Assembly (NCBI GenBank): GCA_029051445.1
Contig: JAIDKP010000185.1
Coordinates: 1 to 11,899, forward strand
Reading direction: 5' to 3'
From: Muribaculaceae bacterium
GTDB lineage: Bacteria; Bacteroidota; Bacteroidia; Bacteroidales; Muribaculaceae
Length of the DNA stretch: 11,899 nucleotides
The translations under genes were made by a program, and so were the position numbers. Shown piece after piece: positions 1 to 7,351 of this stretch. Each line of letters opens with the position of its first letter. Positions within the stretch are counted from its first letter, which is position 1. Under the pieces are notes generated by a model. The model saw only the letters and a list, made by a program, of their open reading frames with translations, did no database searches and had not been told where the DNA came from.

Positions 1-530
1 TCCGCGCCCCCGACGGTGAGCTTTATATGGGTGTTGTACCCGCAAAAGAGGCCGACAGCCTGCGTGAAACGAAAAAGAGCTACGGCTCCAAAAACATCAA
101 GGAGAAAAAGGGACAGACGTTCAGTCTTCCAACCACCAATGACGGAATATGTGAGATCGATCTCGGCTATAACGCAACAGGAGCACAAAGACTGACAGTG
201 ACTCTCTCCAACGACAAAGGAGAGAAAGTAGAAATGGCTTTTGATACAGAAAACCACACATTTTCCATGGACCGCAGTAACAGCGGCGTGACGGACTTCA
301 GCCGGCATTTTCCCGCTACGACCACTGCACCGACATTCAGCGACAAAGAGAAGGGAACTCTCAGACTTTATATCGACAGATGTTCGATCGAGGCTTTTGA
401 CGGCGAAGGACGTTTTGCAATGACCAATCTCGTGTTTCCCACATCGCCCTACACAAAGCTGACTGTAGCTGCCGAAGGTGGCAAGGCAAAGATCACAAAT
501 CTCGACATATACGCCATAGACGCGGAGTAA
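1..530 (+). CDS. GH32 family fructan hydrolase (levanase/inulinase/sucrase type), C-terminal fragment
   Basis: This is the 3' end of a gene that begins before the window; the reading frame is open from the first bases and stops with TAA at 528-530. The visible part matches the C-terminal beta-sandwich domain of glycoside hydrolase family 32: the stretch IDRCSIEAFDGEGRF followed by TNLVFPTSPY is the characteristic GH32C pattern (usually x-D-R-S-S-V-E-V-F, then L-[TS]-x-x-V-F-P). Family members hydrolyse beta-fructosides such as levan, inulin or sucrose. The N-terminal five-bladed propeller with the catalytic aspartate and glutamate lies outside the window, so endo or exo action and linkage preference cannot be judged, nor can export. 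The following sugar transporter and fructokinase genes support a role in fructan use, in the same order as the end of the Bacteroides thetaiotaomicron fructan locus. Confidence 0.9.
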   Translation, partial: RAPDGELYMGVVPAKEADSLRETKKSYGSKNIKEKKGQTFSLPTTNDGICEIDLGYNATGAQRLTVTLSNDKGEKVEMAFDTENHTFSMDRSNSGVTDFSRHFPATTTAPTFSDKEKGTLRLYIDRCSIEAFDGEGRFAMTNLVFPTSPYTKLTVAAEGGKAKITNLDIYAIDAE

Positions 531-543
531 GACATAGATATGT

Positions 544-617
544 ATTTCAGGAACGCACGGACAGAGTCCAATCATGTAACTTCCTGAAATCAGGCAGGAC
601 GCACGAGCCGTGCGTCC
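544..617. repeat. REP-like cluster of inverted repeats between the GH32 and transporter genes
   Basis: Two perfect inverted repeats lie side by side. The first pairs ATTTCAGGAA (544-553) with TTCCTGAAAT (581-590) and encloses a small GGAC-AGA-GTCC hairpin (559-569). The second is GGACGCACG-AGC-CGTGCGTCC (597-617), a 9-bp stem with a 3-nt loop. ACGCACGG at 553-560 is also complementary to CCGTGCGT at 608-615, so the two arms could refold with each other. No T-run follows, so it is a poor intrinsic terminator. Its size and form resemble dispersed REP-type palindromes; it could also protect the upstream mRNA 3' end. Only one copy is in the window, so a repeat family is inferred. Confidence 0.6.
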
Positions 618-694
618 CTACTCTCCCGCGAGAGGACATTCATGACACAACCACCATAACGCAACATACAGCCTCCCCAAATAAAAAGCAAAAT

Positions 695-1882
695 ATGGAC
701 AACTCAATACCAACGCAGCCGACAGACCGCAGGACATCGACTGCCCAGATAATCCCCGTGATGCTCTGCTTCTTCACGATGGGTTTTGTGGACCTGGTGG
801 GATCAGCCGCCAACTTTCTGAAAGCCGACCTCAACCTGTCGGCATCGCAGGCGGGACTTCTTCCGTCGCTCGTATTCTTCTGGTTTCTGATCTTCTCAGT
901 ACCGACCGGACTGCTGATGAACAAGATCGGCCGTAAAAAGACCGTGCTTCTGTCGCAGATCGTGACCCTGCTGTCGCTCATCATCCCTCTTACCGGCAAC
1001 TCATACGGCGTGATGCTCGTGGCATTCTCGCTGCTCGGCATAGGCAACGCCATCATGCAGACATCGCTCAACCCGCTCGTGTCGGGCCTGATCAATCCGT
1101 CGCGCCTTGCCTCAACCCTGACGTTCGGCCAGTTCGTAAAAGCGATGGCATCGCTTCTTGCCCCCTATCTCATGTCGTGGGGCGCACTCAGCGTCATCCC
1201 GTCGTTCGGTCTCGACTGGCGCATCGTGTTCCCTATCTTCGCCATTGTCAACATCGCATCGGTGATGTTTCTCGGAGCCACTCCCATCACAGAGGAGAAA
1301 CCCGACAAGGCCACAGGAATAATCGAGTGCGTCAAGCTGCTTGGCATACCGTTTGTGGCTCTCTGCTTCGCAGGCATCATGTGTCATGTGGGCATCGATG
1401 TAGGCACCAACACTTTCGCCCCTCAGATACTGATCGAGAAATTCGGGTTTGCAGTGGAAGATGCCGTAATCGGCACGCAGATCTATTTCTACTTCCGCAC
1501 GGGCGGCTGTCTGCTCGGCGCATGGATACTCGCACGCGTGGCCGCCAAGAAGTTTTTTGCCGCAAGCGTAGTGGCAATGATCGCCGGAGCCGTCTGTCTG
1601 TTCGCCGCATCCTCAGCTACGGTAGTGCTCGCCGGCATCGCCCTGATCGGCTTCGGCAACTCAAACATCTTCCCTGTTGTTTTCTCACAGGCACTGATCG
1701 CACAGCCCAATGAGAAGAATGAGATCTCGGGCCTTATGATCATGGGCCTTTTCGGCGGCACGGTTTTCCCGTTCTGTATGGGTATCGCCCAGGAGGGCGC
1801 GGGTATCGCCGGAGCGATCGCAGTAATGACGGCCGGAATACTTTACCTACTTTTCTATACACTTAAAATCAAAAAAGCATAA
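695..1882 (+). CDS. MFS sugar transporter, probable inner-membrane fructose importer
   Basis: This is a 395-residue, very hydrophobic protein with about 12 predicted membrane helices: roughly 18-38, 52-75, 83-101, 104-124, 144-165, 176-195, then a cytoplasmic loop at 196-215, and 216-235, 258-281, 286-305, 308-332, 344-365 and 369-390. The loop after helix 2 holds NKIGRKK (76-82), the usual major-facilitator signature region, and the helix-7 stretch around HVGIDVGTNTFAPQ resembles FucP-like sugar/proton symporters. It sits between a GH32 gene and a fructokinase gene. In the B. thetaiotaomicron fructan locus the same neighbours surround the monosaccharide importer BT1758, so fructose is the likely substrate (inference from context). 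The fructokinase gene starts 6 nt after its stop. No TAnnTTTG promoter is visible in the 164-nt gap before it, so co-transcription with the GH32 gene is likely. Confidence 0.88.
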   Translation: MDNSIPTQPTDRRTSTAQIIPVMLCFFTMGFVDLVGSAANFLKADLNLSASQAGLLPSLVFFWFLIFSVPTGLLMNKIGRKKTVLLSQIVTLLSLIIPLTGNSYGVMLVAFSLLGIGNAIMQTSLNPLVSGLINPSRLASTLTFGQFVKAMASLLAPYLMSWGALSVIPSFGLDWRIVFPIFAIVNIASVMFLGATPITEEKPDKATGIIECVKLLGIPFVALCFAGIMCHVGIDVGTNTFAPQILIEKFGFAVEDAVIGTQIYFYFRTGGCLLGAWILARVAAKKFFAASVVAMIAGAVCLFAASSATVVLAGIALIGFGNSNIFPVVFSQALIAQPNEKNEISGLMIMGLFGGTVFPFCMGIAQEGAGIAGAIAVMTAGILYLLFYTLKIKKA

Positions 1883-1888
1883 CATAAA

Positions 1889-2767
1889 ATGAAGGACATG
1901 ATCGTCGGAATCGGTGAAGCTCTGTGGGATGTGCTTCCCGAAGGTAAAAAGCTTGGCGGCGCACCTGCCAACTTCGCTTATCACGTGAGCCAGTTCGGCC
2001 TCAACAGCTGTGCAGTCAGTGCGATCGGCAAAGATCGCCTCGGGGAGGAAATCATCGAGCAGCTCAACGACAAAGGCATGAGATACAACATCGAGACCGT
2101 ACCCTATCCTACCGGCACCGTACAGGTAGAGATCGATCAGGCTGGCATACCTCAATACAACATCAAGGAGAACGTGGCGTGGGACAATATCCCCTATACC
2201 GACGCGCTGCATGAGATCGCGAAAAACACCCGCGCGGTGTGCTTCGGCTCGCTCGCCCAACGGTCGATCGTGTCGCGCGAGACCATCGCCCGCTTCCTCG
2301 ACACTATGCCTAAAGGCGATGAGAGCCTTAGGGTATTTGATGTGAATCTTCGTCAGGGATTCTACAACGCCGAAATATTGACCAATTCCATGGAACGCTG
2401 CAACGTACTGAAGATAAACGACGAGGAGCTGGTGACAGTGAGCCGCATGTTCGGCTATCCGGGCATCGACCTTCAGGACAAATGCTGGATCCTTCTCGGC
2501 AAATACAACCTGAAGATGCTGATACTCACCTGCGGCATCAACGGCAGCTATGTGTTCACGCCTGGCAATGTGTCGTTTCAGGAAACCCCGATAGTGAAAG
2601 TGGCCGACACCGTTGGTGCAGGCGATTCATTCACAGCCACGTTCATCTCATCGATTCTGAAAGGAAAAAGCGTGATCGAGGCTCACAAGCTCGCTGTAGA
2701 GGTATCGGCTTTTGTGTGCACGCAGAACGGTGCGATGCCGGTATTGCCCAAACAGTTCACAGAATAG
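1889..2767 (+). CDS. Fructokinase, PfkB (ribokinase) family
   Basis: This 292-residue cytoplasmic sugar kinase would convert fructose to a fructose phosphate with ATP. The N-terminal PfkB signature is present as GGAPANFAYH (G23-G24, N28) and AIGKDRLGEE. The C-terminal signature DTVGAGDSFTA carries the anion-hole glycines and the catalytic base D246 of the GAGD motif (243-246). The length is typical for bacterial fructokinases. The start at 1889 lies 6 nt after the transporter stop; an in-frame ATG at 1898 (M4) would also keep the whole fold. It is the last gene of the fructan unit and is followed by a stem-loop terminator. Fructose is assigned from the neighbouring GH32 and transporter genes and from the matching order in Bacteroides (BT1757). 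Another hexose is possible, since PfkB members overlap in motif content. Confidence 0.88.
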   Translation: MKDMIVGIGEALWDVLPEGKKLGGAPANFAYHVSQFGLNSCAVSAIGKDRLGEEIIEQLNDKGMRYNIETVPYPTGTVQVEIDQAGIPQYNIKENVAWDNIPYTDALHEIAKNTRAVCFGSLAQRSIVSRETIARFLDTMPKGDESLRVFDVNLRQGFYNAEILTNSMERCNVLKINDEELVTVSRMFGYPGIDLQDKCWILLGKYNLKMLILTCGINGSYVFTPGNVSFQETPIVKVADTVGAGDSFTATFISSILKGKSVIEAHKLAVEVSAFVCTQNGAMPVLPKQFTE

Positions 2768-2795
2768 TCGCGCACAGATTTAGATCTGGAATATA

Positions 2796-2842
2796 TCCCC
2801 ATGCTTTGTGCCTGCCGGTGCAAAGGATGGGGATTATTATTA
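2796..2842 (+). terminator. Intrinsic-type terminator closing the fructan operon
   Basis: A 17-nt arm (2796-2812) pairs with 2817-2833 across a 4-nt TGCC loop. The stem has one G-G mismatch and two G-U pairs and is capped at its base by CCCC/GGGG. It is followed by the T-rich TTATTATTA. It lies 28 nt after the fructokinase stop and before the rha promoter, which fits a transcription unit boundary. Confidence 0.82.
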
Positions 2843-2889
2843 CTGCCACGTAGCCGCCAAGAGCATACGAAGATGACATCCGATGTGTT

Positions 2890-2911
2890 TCAGGCATAGT
2901 TCAGGCATAGT
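2890..2911 (+). repeat. Tandem 11-bp direct repeat upstream of the rhaB promoter
   Basis: TCAGGCATAGT occurs twice in a row, at 2890-2900 and 2901-2911, with no mismatch. The unit length is about one helical turn. The block ends 37 nt before the -7 element of the rhaB promoter, which is where an activator of the AraC type would be expected to bind. The regulatory role is inference; it could also be a chance short duplication. Confidence 0.5.
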
Positions 2912-2929
2912 GTAGCACATCCCTGCATT

Positions 2930-2956
2930 TTTGTCGAAATATTCTTCGTATATTTG
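2930..2956 (+). promoter_or_regulatory. Bacteroidetes-type promoter of rhaB
   Basis: TATATTTG at 2949-2956 fits the Bacteroidetes -7 consensus TAnnTTTG. A TTTG at 2930-2933 is the nearest candidate -33 element, but its 15-nt spacing is shorter than the usual 19-21, so the upstream element is weak. The likely transcription start near 2962 leaves a leader of only about a dozen nucleotides before the ATG at 2974. A weak upstream element would fit a promoter that needs an activator. Confidence 0.7.
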
Positions 2957-2973
2957 AAAAAAAATCATTTACC

Positions 2974-4449
2974 ATGAAAGAAAAAGTGTTTTTTGCTGTT
3001 GACCTCGGTGCTACAAGCGGACGCACTATCGCTGCCTCCCTTGAGCAAGGTAAACTCATACTCAACGAGATCTCAAGATTTCCCAACCACATTATAGAGA
3101 TGCAGGGACACTGCTACTGGGACCTCCCCGCGCTATACCGCGAAATCATCGCAGGTCTCAGAGAAGCCCGCAGAAAAGGTTATGAGATTATATCAATCGG
3201 CATTGACACCTGGGGCGTGGATGTGGCCATGTTCGGAAATGACGGCGGACTGATGCGTAATCCCTACTGCTATCGCGACCCGCAGACAACAGGCGCTACA
3301 GAAAAGCTGTTCGCACGCTATGATGCCGCCCGTGTCTACGAGAGCACAGGCATACAGGTGATGAACATCAACACTCTCTTTCAACTCGACACTCTGCACC
3401 GCAACGGCTGTCCGGCTCTTGCCGCCGCCAAAAAGATATTGTTCATACCCGACGCTCTTGGCTACATGCTCACCGGCAATGCAGTAACCGAACGCACTAT
3501 CGCATCTACCTCGCAGATGATGAACGCCCGAAGCGGCGAACTGGATGAAGAAATACTCAATGCTATCGGCGTGACAAAGGATGTCTTTGCTCCGATGGCC
3601 GATCCGGGGCACCCTCTCGGCACTCTGACTGAGGAAGTCCAGCGGCTGACAGGTCTCGGGCCTGTGCCTGTCATATCTGTGGCCGGGCACGACACGGCAT
3701 CGGCAGTCGCCGCCGTTCCAGCCGAAGATGAGGAATTTGCATATCTGAGCTCCGGCACCTGGAGTCTTATGGGTATCGAGGTCAAAGAGCCGATCATATC
3801 CACCCAAAGCCGCGAACTCAATTTCACCAATGAAGGTGGCGTTGACCGCACGATCAGGTTTCTGAAAAACATATGCGGAATGTGGCTGCTTGAATGCTGC
3901 CGCCGCGAATGGAGCACCGCCGGTATCGAGACAACATATCCCGAACTTTGTGACTCAGCCGAGAAATCGCAGCGTTTCCGCTCGCTTGTCAATCCCGACA
4001 ACCCACGCTTTGCCAATCCAGCGTCAATGCTGTCGGAGATTGCCGCATACTGTCGTGAGACCAGACAGCCTGCGCCCGAGACTCCGGGCGAATACACTCT
4101 CTGCATACTCGAGAGCCTCGCTTTAAGATACAGACAGGTCATGGTAATGCTTCACGAGTTTGCACCTCACAGGATCAAACGCCTGCATATCATAGGAGGC
4201 GGCTCGCGCAACCGCATGCTCAACCAGATGACTGCCGACGCTACTGGAGTGACCGTCATAGCCGGCCCGTCGGAGGCAACCGCTATCGGCAACGCCCTTA
4301 TACAGGCCCGCACAGCAGGCATGGCCGGATCGCTGCATGAGATGCGCCGCATTGTCTCCAACTCGACAGAAACCGACATGTTCATCCCCAGCCATACAGC
4401 CGAATGGGATGACGCATACAACAGATTTATCACACTTCCCGAAGCATGA
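2974..4449 (+). CDS. rhaB: Rhamnulokinase (L-rhamnulose kinase), FGGY family
   Basis: This cytoplasmic kinase phosphorylates L-rhamnulose to L-rhamnulose 1-phosphate with ATP, the second step of L-rhamnose breakdown. The 491-residue length is typical. The N-terminal phosphate-binding loop reads AVDLGATSGR (8-17). GHDTASAVAAVP contains D240, the expected catalytic base, and GTWSLMGIE follows. The C-terminal nucleotide-binding motif GGGSRN is at 408-413, followed by the family's GPSEATAIGNALIQA stretch. STGIQVMNINTLFQL is the rhamnulokinase-typical sugar-site segment that separates it from xylulose, glycerol and fucose kinases. It has its own promoter just upstream. Its TGA stop overlaps the ATG of the sulfatase gene by 4 nt (ATGA, 4446-4449), so the two are probably translationally coupled. 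The matching isomerase and aldolase genes lie downstream. Confidence 0.95.
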   Translation: MKEKVFFAVDLGATSGRTIAASLEQGKLILNEISRFPNHIIEMQGHCYWDLPALYREIIAGLREARRKGYEIISIGIDTWGVDVAMFGNDGGLMRNPYCYRDPQTTGATEKLFARYDAARVYESTGIQVMNINTLFQLDTLHRNGCPALAAAKKILFIPDALGYMLTGNAVTERTIASTSQMMNARSGELDEEILNAIGVTKDVFAPMADPGHPLGTLTEEVQRLTGLGPVPVISVAGHDTASAVAAVPAEDEEFAYLSSGTWSLMGIEVKEPIISTQSRELNFTNEGGVDRTIRFLKNICGMWLLECCRREWSTAGIETTYPELCDSAEKSQRFRSLVNPDNPRFANPASMLSEIAAYCRETRQPAPETPGEYTLCILESLALRYRQVMVMLHEFAPHRIKRLHIIGGGSRNRMLNQMTADATGVTVIAGPSEATAIGNALIQARTAGMAGSLHEMRRIVSNSTETDMFIPSHTAEWDDAYNRFITLPEA

Positions 4450-5966
4450 ATCTACTGAAAGGTTCACGAATACTTACCGCCGGCACGCTCGGCGCGGCAG
4501 CTTTGGCAGCCGCAGGCACCGACAGACCCAACATAGTGTATATCATGTGTGATGACATGGGTTACGGCGATCTTGGATGCTATGGCCAAAAACTTATCAA
4601 CACTCCCAATATCGACTCCCTGGCCGCACGCGGCATTCTATTCACACAAGCCTATGCCGGATCGCCAGTGAGCGCGCCGTCGAGAGCATCACTGATGACC
4701 GGGCAGCATTCGGGACACGGACATGTGCGCGGCAACCGCGAGTACTGGCCCCAATCGGCACCAGTGAAATACGGCAATAACACCGACTACTCGGTAGCGG
4801 GACAGGAGCCTTACGACACGAGGCATATCATATTGCCCGAACTGATGAAAGGCTACGGCTACCGCACCGGCATGTTCGGCAAATGGGCCGGCGGGTACGA
4901 GGGCTCGGCATCGACTCCCGACAAGCGTGGAATCGACGAGTTCTACGGCTATATCTGCCAGTTTCAAGCTCACCTGTATTATCCCAACTTTCTGAACCGC
5001 TACAGCCCGGCTGCCGGCGACACCACAACGGTGAGGGTTGTGCTCGATGAGAACATCGAGCATCCGATGTTTGGCGAGGGATACAGAAACCGTAGCCAGT
5101 ATTCGGCCGATCTCATTCACCAGGCCGCCATGGACTGGCTCGACCGTCAGGACGACACCACTCCGTTTTTCGGTATATTCACCTACACACTTCCACATGC
5201 CGAACTCGCCCAGCCGTCGGACTCGATAGTCAACGCATACAAGCGCAAGTTTTTCACCGACAAGACATGGGGCGGCCAGGAGAGCAGCCGATACAACCCG
5301 GTAGAGCACACCCACGCACAATTCGCGGCCATGATCACACGACTTGACTCCTATGTGGGCGAGATCGTTGACAAGCTCAAAGAGAAAGGACTATATGACA
5401 ACACCATTGTAGTGTTCACCAGCGACAACGGCCCCCACGAAGAGGGTGGCGCCGACCCGGAGTTTTTCGGACGCGACGGCAAACTGCGCGGCCTCAAACG
5501 GCAGTGCTACGAAGGTGGAATACGCATACCCTATATCGTGAGCTGGCCTGAGGCCATCGCTCCGGGGCAAGTGAGCGACCACCAGCTCGCATTCTACGAT
5601 GTGATGCCTACTCTTGCCGACATCGCCGGTGACATCTCTTTTCCTCAGGCATATATCAACAGTGAGCTTGACGGAGACTGCTTCGACGGCATATCTTTCG
5701 CACCAACCCTCAGAGGCGACTCCGCCAAACAGAAGAAACATGAGTTTCTCTACTGGGAATTTCATGAGACGGACCAGATAGGCGTTCGCGCAGGCGACTG
5801 GAAACTTGTGGTGAAACGCGGCACTCCGCATCTCTACAACCTTGCGACCGACATACACGAGGACAACGACATCGCAGCAAAGCATCCCGACGTTGTAAAG
5901 AATATGATCGAAATAATACGCCGCGAGCACCGCGACAACGAGCTCTTTAAAGTAACGTTGCCGTGA
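4446..5966 (+). CDS. Secreted S1-family sulfatase, serine-type (anaerobic maturation)
   Basis: This is a 506-residue member of the alkaline-phosphatase-like sulfatase family, which hydrolyses sulfate esters. Metal ligands are seen at D36-D37 (MCDDMGYGD) and D327-N328 (TSDNGPH). The maturation motif is S76-A77-P78-S79-R80; the serine is the residue converted to formylglycine by the radical-SAM enzyme anSME, as in most Bacteroides sulfatases. K146 (FGKW) and H251 (LPHAE) fit the usual sulfate-site lysine and histidine. The N-terminus has K5/R8, then a hydrophobic Ala-rich run to about residue 22, then TDRPN; this suggests a signal peptide and export, with no lipobox cysteine. The FYGYICQFQAH segment resembles arylsulfatase-like Bacteroidetes enzymes, but the subfamily and substrate cannot be read from the sequence. 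Its place between rhaB and rhaA, with a 4-nt overlap with rhaB, suggests a sulfated rhamnose-containing glycan (inference). Confidence 0.92.
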   Translation: MNLLKGSRILTAGTLGAAALAAAGTDRPNIVYIMCDDMGYGDLGCYGQKLINTPNIDSLAARGILFTQAYAGSPVSAPSRASLMTGQHSGHGHVRGNREYWPQSAPVKYGNNTDYSVAGQEPYDTRHIILPELMKGYGYRTGMFGKWAGGYEGSASTPDKRGIDEFYGYICQFQAHLYYPNFLNRYSPAAGDTTTVRVVLDENIEHPMFGEGYRNRSQYSADLIHQAAMDWLDRQDDTTPFFGIFTYTLPHAELAQPSDSIVNAYKRKFFTDKTWGGQESSRYNPVEHTHAQFAAMITRLDSYVGEIVDKLKEKGLYDNTIVVFTSDNGPHEEGGADPEFFGRDGKLRGLKRQCYEGGIRIPYIVSWPEAIAPGQVSDHQLAFYDVMPTLADIAGDISFPQAYINSELDGDCFDGISFAPTLRGDSAKQKKHEFLYWEFHETDQIGVRAGDWKLVVKRGTPHLYNLATDIHEDNDIAAKHPDVVKNMIEIIRREHRDNELFKVTLP

Positions 5967-6002
5967 ACATATGTCAAAGCAACCTCAGCCGGCAAAAAAA
6001 AC

Positions 6003-6026
6003 AAATATTTTTCATATCTTTGAAAA
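6003..6026 (+). promoter_or_regulatory. Promoter of rhaA-rhaD, sharing a 24-bp element with the rhaB promoter
   Basis: TATCTTTG at 6015-6022 is a perfect TAnnTTTG -7 element. The surrounding 24 bases match 2937-2960 before rhaB at 21 of 24 positions; the three differences are at positions 8, 12 and 16. No clear -33 TTTG is seen at the usual spacing; an A-run lies there instead. The expected transcript starts near 6028, giving a leader of about 55 nt that opens with a small hairpin (GTCGC 6030-6034 with GCGAC 6044-6048). Confidence 0.72.
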
Positions 6027-6082
6027 GTAGTCGCCAACTCATAGCGACACTGTCATAGAAACTATCTACAATAGACCTCATC

Positions 6083-7330
6083 ATGGGAAACATTGAAAAA
6101 AGCTACGAACTCGCACGCGAGCGTTACGCATCATTAGGTATCGACACCGAAGCCGCAATCAAAAAGCTGGCCGACATACACATATCGCTTCACTGCTGGC
6201 AAGCCGACGATGTAGCGGGTTTTGAATCGGAAGGGGATCTCACCGGCGGCATCCAGGCTACCGGCAACTATCCCGGCAAAGCACGCAATATCGAAGAACT
6301 GCGTGCCGACATCCTCAAAGCACTCTCGCTCATACCCGGAACCCACCGCCTGAATCTCCACGAGATCTACGGCGATTTCAAGGGCGAGAAAGTAGATCGC
6401 GACGAGGTCGATTTCAGCCACTTCGAGTCGTGGGTAGAATGGGCCATGGCCAACGGCCTGAAGCTCGACTTCAACTCCACATCGTTCTCACACCCGAAGT
6501 CGGGCGATCTGACGCTCGCCAATCCCGATGAGGAGATACGCGGGTTCTGGATCGAACACACACGCCGCTGCCGCGCCATAGCCGACGAAATAGGCCGCCG
6601 CCAGGGTAGCCCGTGCGTGATGAACCTGTGGATCCACGACGGCTCAAAGGACATCACAGTGAACCGCATGCTCTACCGCTCGCTGCTCAAAGACTCGCTC
6701 GACAAGATATTCGAGACCAAGTATGAGCACATGCTCGACAGCCTCGAGTCTAAAGTATTCGGTATCGGTCTGGAGAGCTACACCGTCGGTTCAAACGACT
6801 TCTATACAGCCTACTGCACACAGAAGCAGAAACTCATAACGCTTGATACAGGCCACTTCCACCCCACAGAAAGCATCGCTGACAAGGTAAGCTCGATGCT
6901 GCTCTTCGTGCCGGCTCTCATGCTTCACGTCAGCCGCCCGGTGCGCTGGGATTCTGACCACGTAACCATAATCAATGACGAGACTCTCGATCTCGCCAAA
7001 GAGATTGTGCGCTGCGACGCTCTCGACCGCGTCAATATCGGCCTGGACTACTTCGACGGCTCGATCAACCGCATCGGTGCATACGTCATCGGCACACGTG
7101 CCACACAGAAGTGTCTGCTTCAGGCTCTGCTCGAGCCAATCGAGACTTTGCGCGGCTATGAGGCCGCCGGCAAGGGATTTGAGCGTCTCGCACTTCTCGA
7201 GGAGGCCAAATCAATGCCCTGGGGTGCAGTGTGGGATGAGTTCTGCCGCCGCAACGGCGTGGCCGTCGGCGAGAGCTACATCGCCGAAATCAACGCATAC
7301 GAGAAAGAAGTACTGTCGAAACGTAACTAA
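6083..7330 (+). CDS. rhaA: L-rhamnose isomerase
   Basis: This cytoplasmic, divalent-metal-dependent enzyme interconverts L-rhamnose and L-rhamnulose, the entry step of the pathway. At 415 residues it has the length of RhaA proteins. The family hallmarks are all present: LHCWQADDV near the N-terminus, HRLNLHEIYGDF, NLWIHDGSKD, GLESYTVGSND with E231, LDTGHFHPTES with D255 and H258, MLHVSRPVRWDSDH with H282, D290 and D292, and GLDYFDGSINR with D322. These acidic and histidine residues form the two metal sites and the substrate pocket in the xylose-isomerase-like barrel. It starts a transcription unit with its own promoter 116 nt downstream of the sulfatase stop. The aldolase gene follows after 21 nt. 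Confidence 0.96.
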   Translation: MGNIEKSYELARERYASLGIDTEAAIKKLADIHISLHCWQADDVAGFESEGDLTGGIQATGNYPGKARNIEELRADILKALSLIPGTHRLNLHEIYGDFKGEKVDRDEVDFSHFESWVEWAMANGLKLDFNSTSFSHPKSGDLTLANPDEEIRGFWIEHTRRCRAIADEIGRRQGSPCVMNLWIHDGSKDITVNRMLYRSLLKDSLDKIFETKYEHMLDSLESKVFGIGLESYTVGSNDFYTAYCTQKQKLITLDTGHFHPTESIADKVSSMLLFVPALMLHVSRPVRWDSDHVTIINDETLDLAKEIVRCDALDRVNIGLDYFDGSINRIGAYVIGTRATQKCLLQALLEPIETLRGYEAAGKGFERLALLEEAKSMPWGAVWDEFCRRNGVAVGESYIAEINAYEKEVLSKRN

Positions 7331-7351
7331 ATCATACAGACAATCCATACA

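Noticed and set aside
1177..1713. 178-residue + strand frame inside the transporter gene
   Set aside because: It is an Arg/His-rich out-of-frame translation of the transporter, without plausible protein features.
3193..4142. Long antisense open frames opposite rhaB (204 and 226 residues)
   Set aside because: They overlap a gene with full RhaB motifs, have compositions typical of antisense shadows in GC-rich coding DNA and show no recognisable domain or start context.
4689..5930. Antisense open frames opposite the sulfatase gene
   Set aside because: The + strand frame carries all sulfatase active-site motifs. The opposite frames have no family features.
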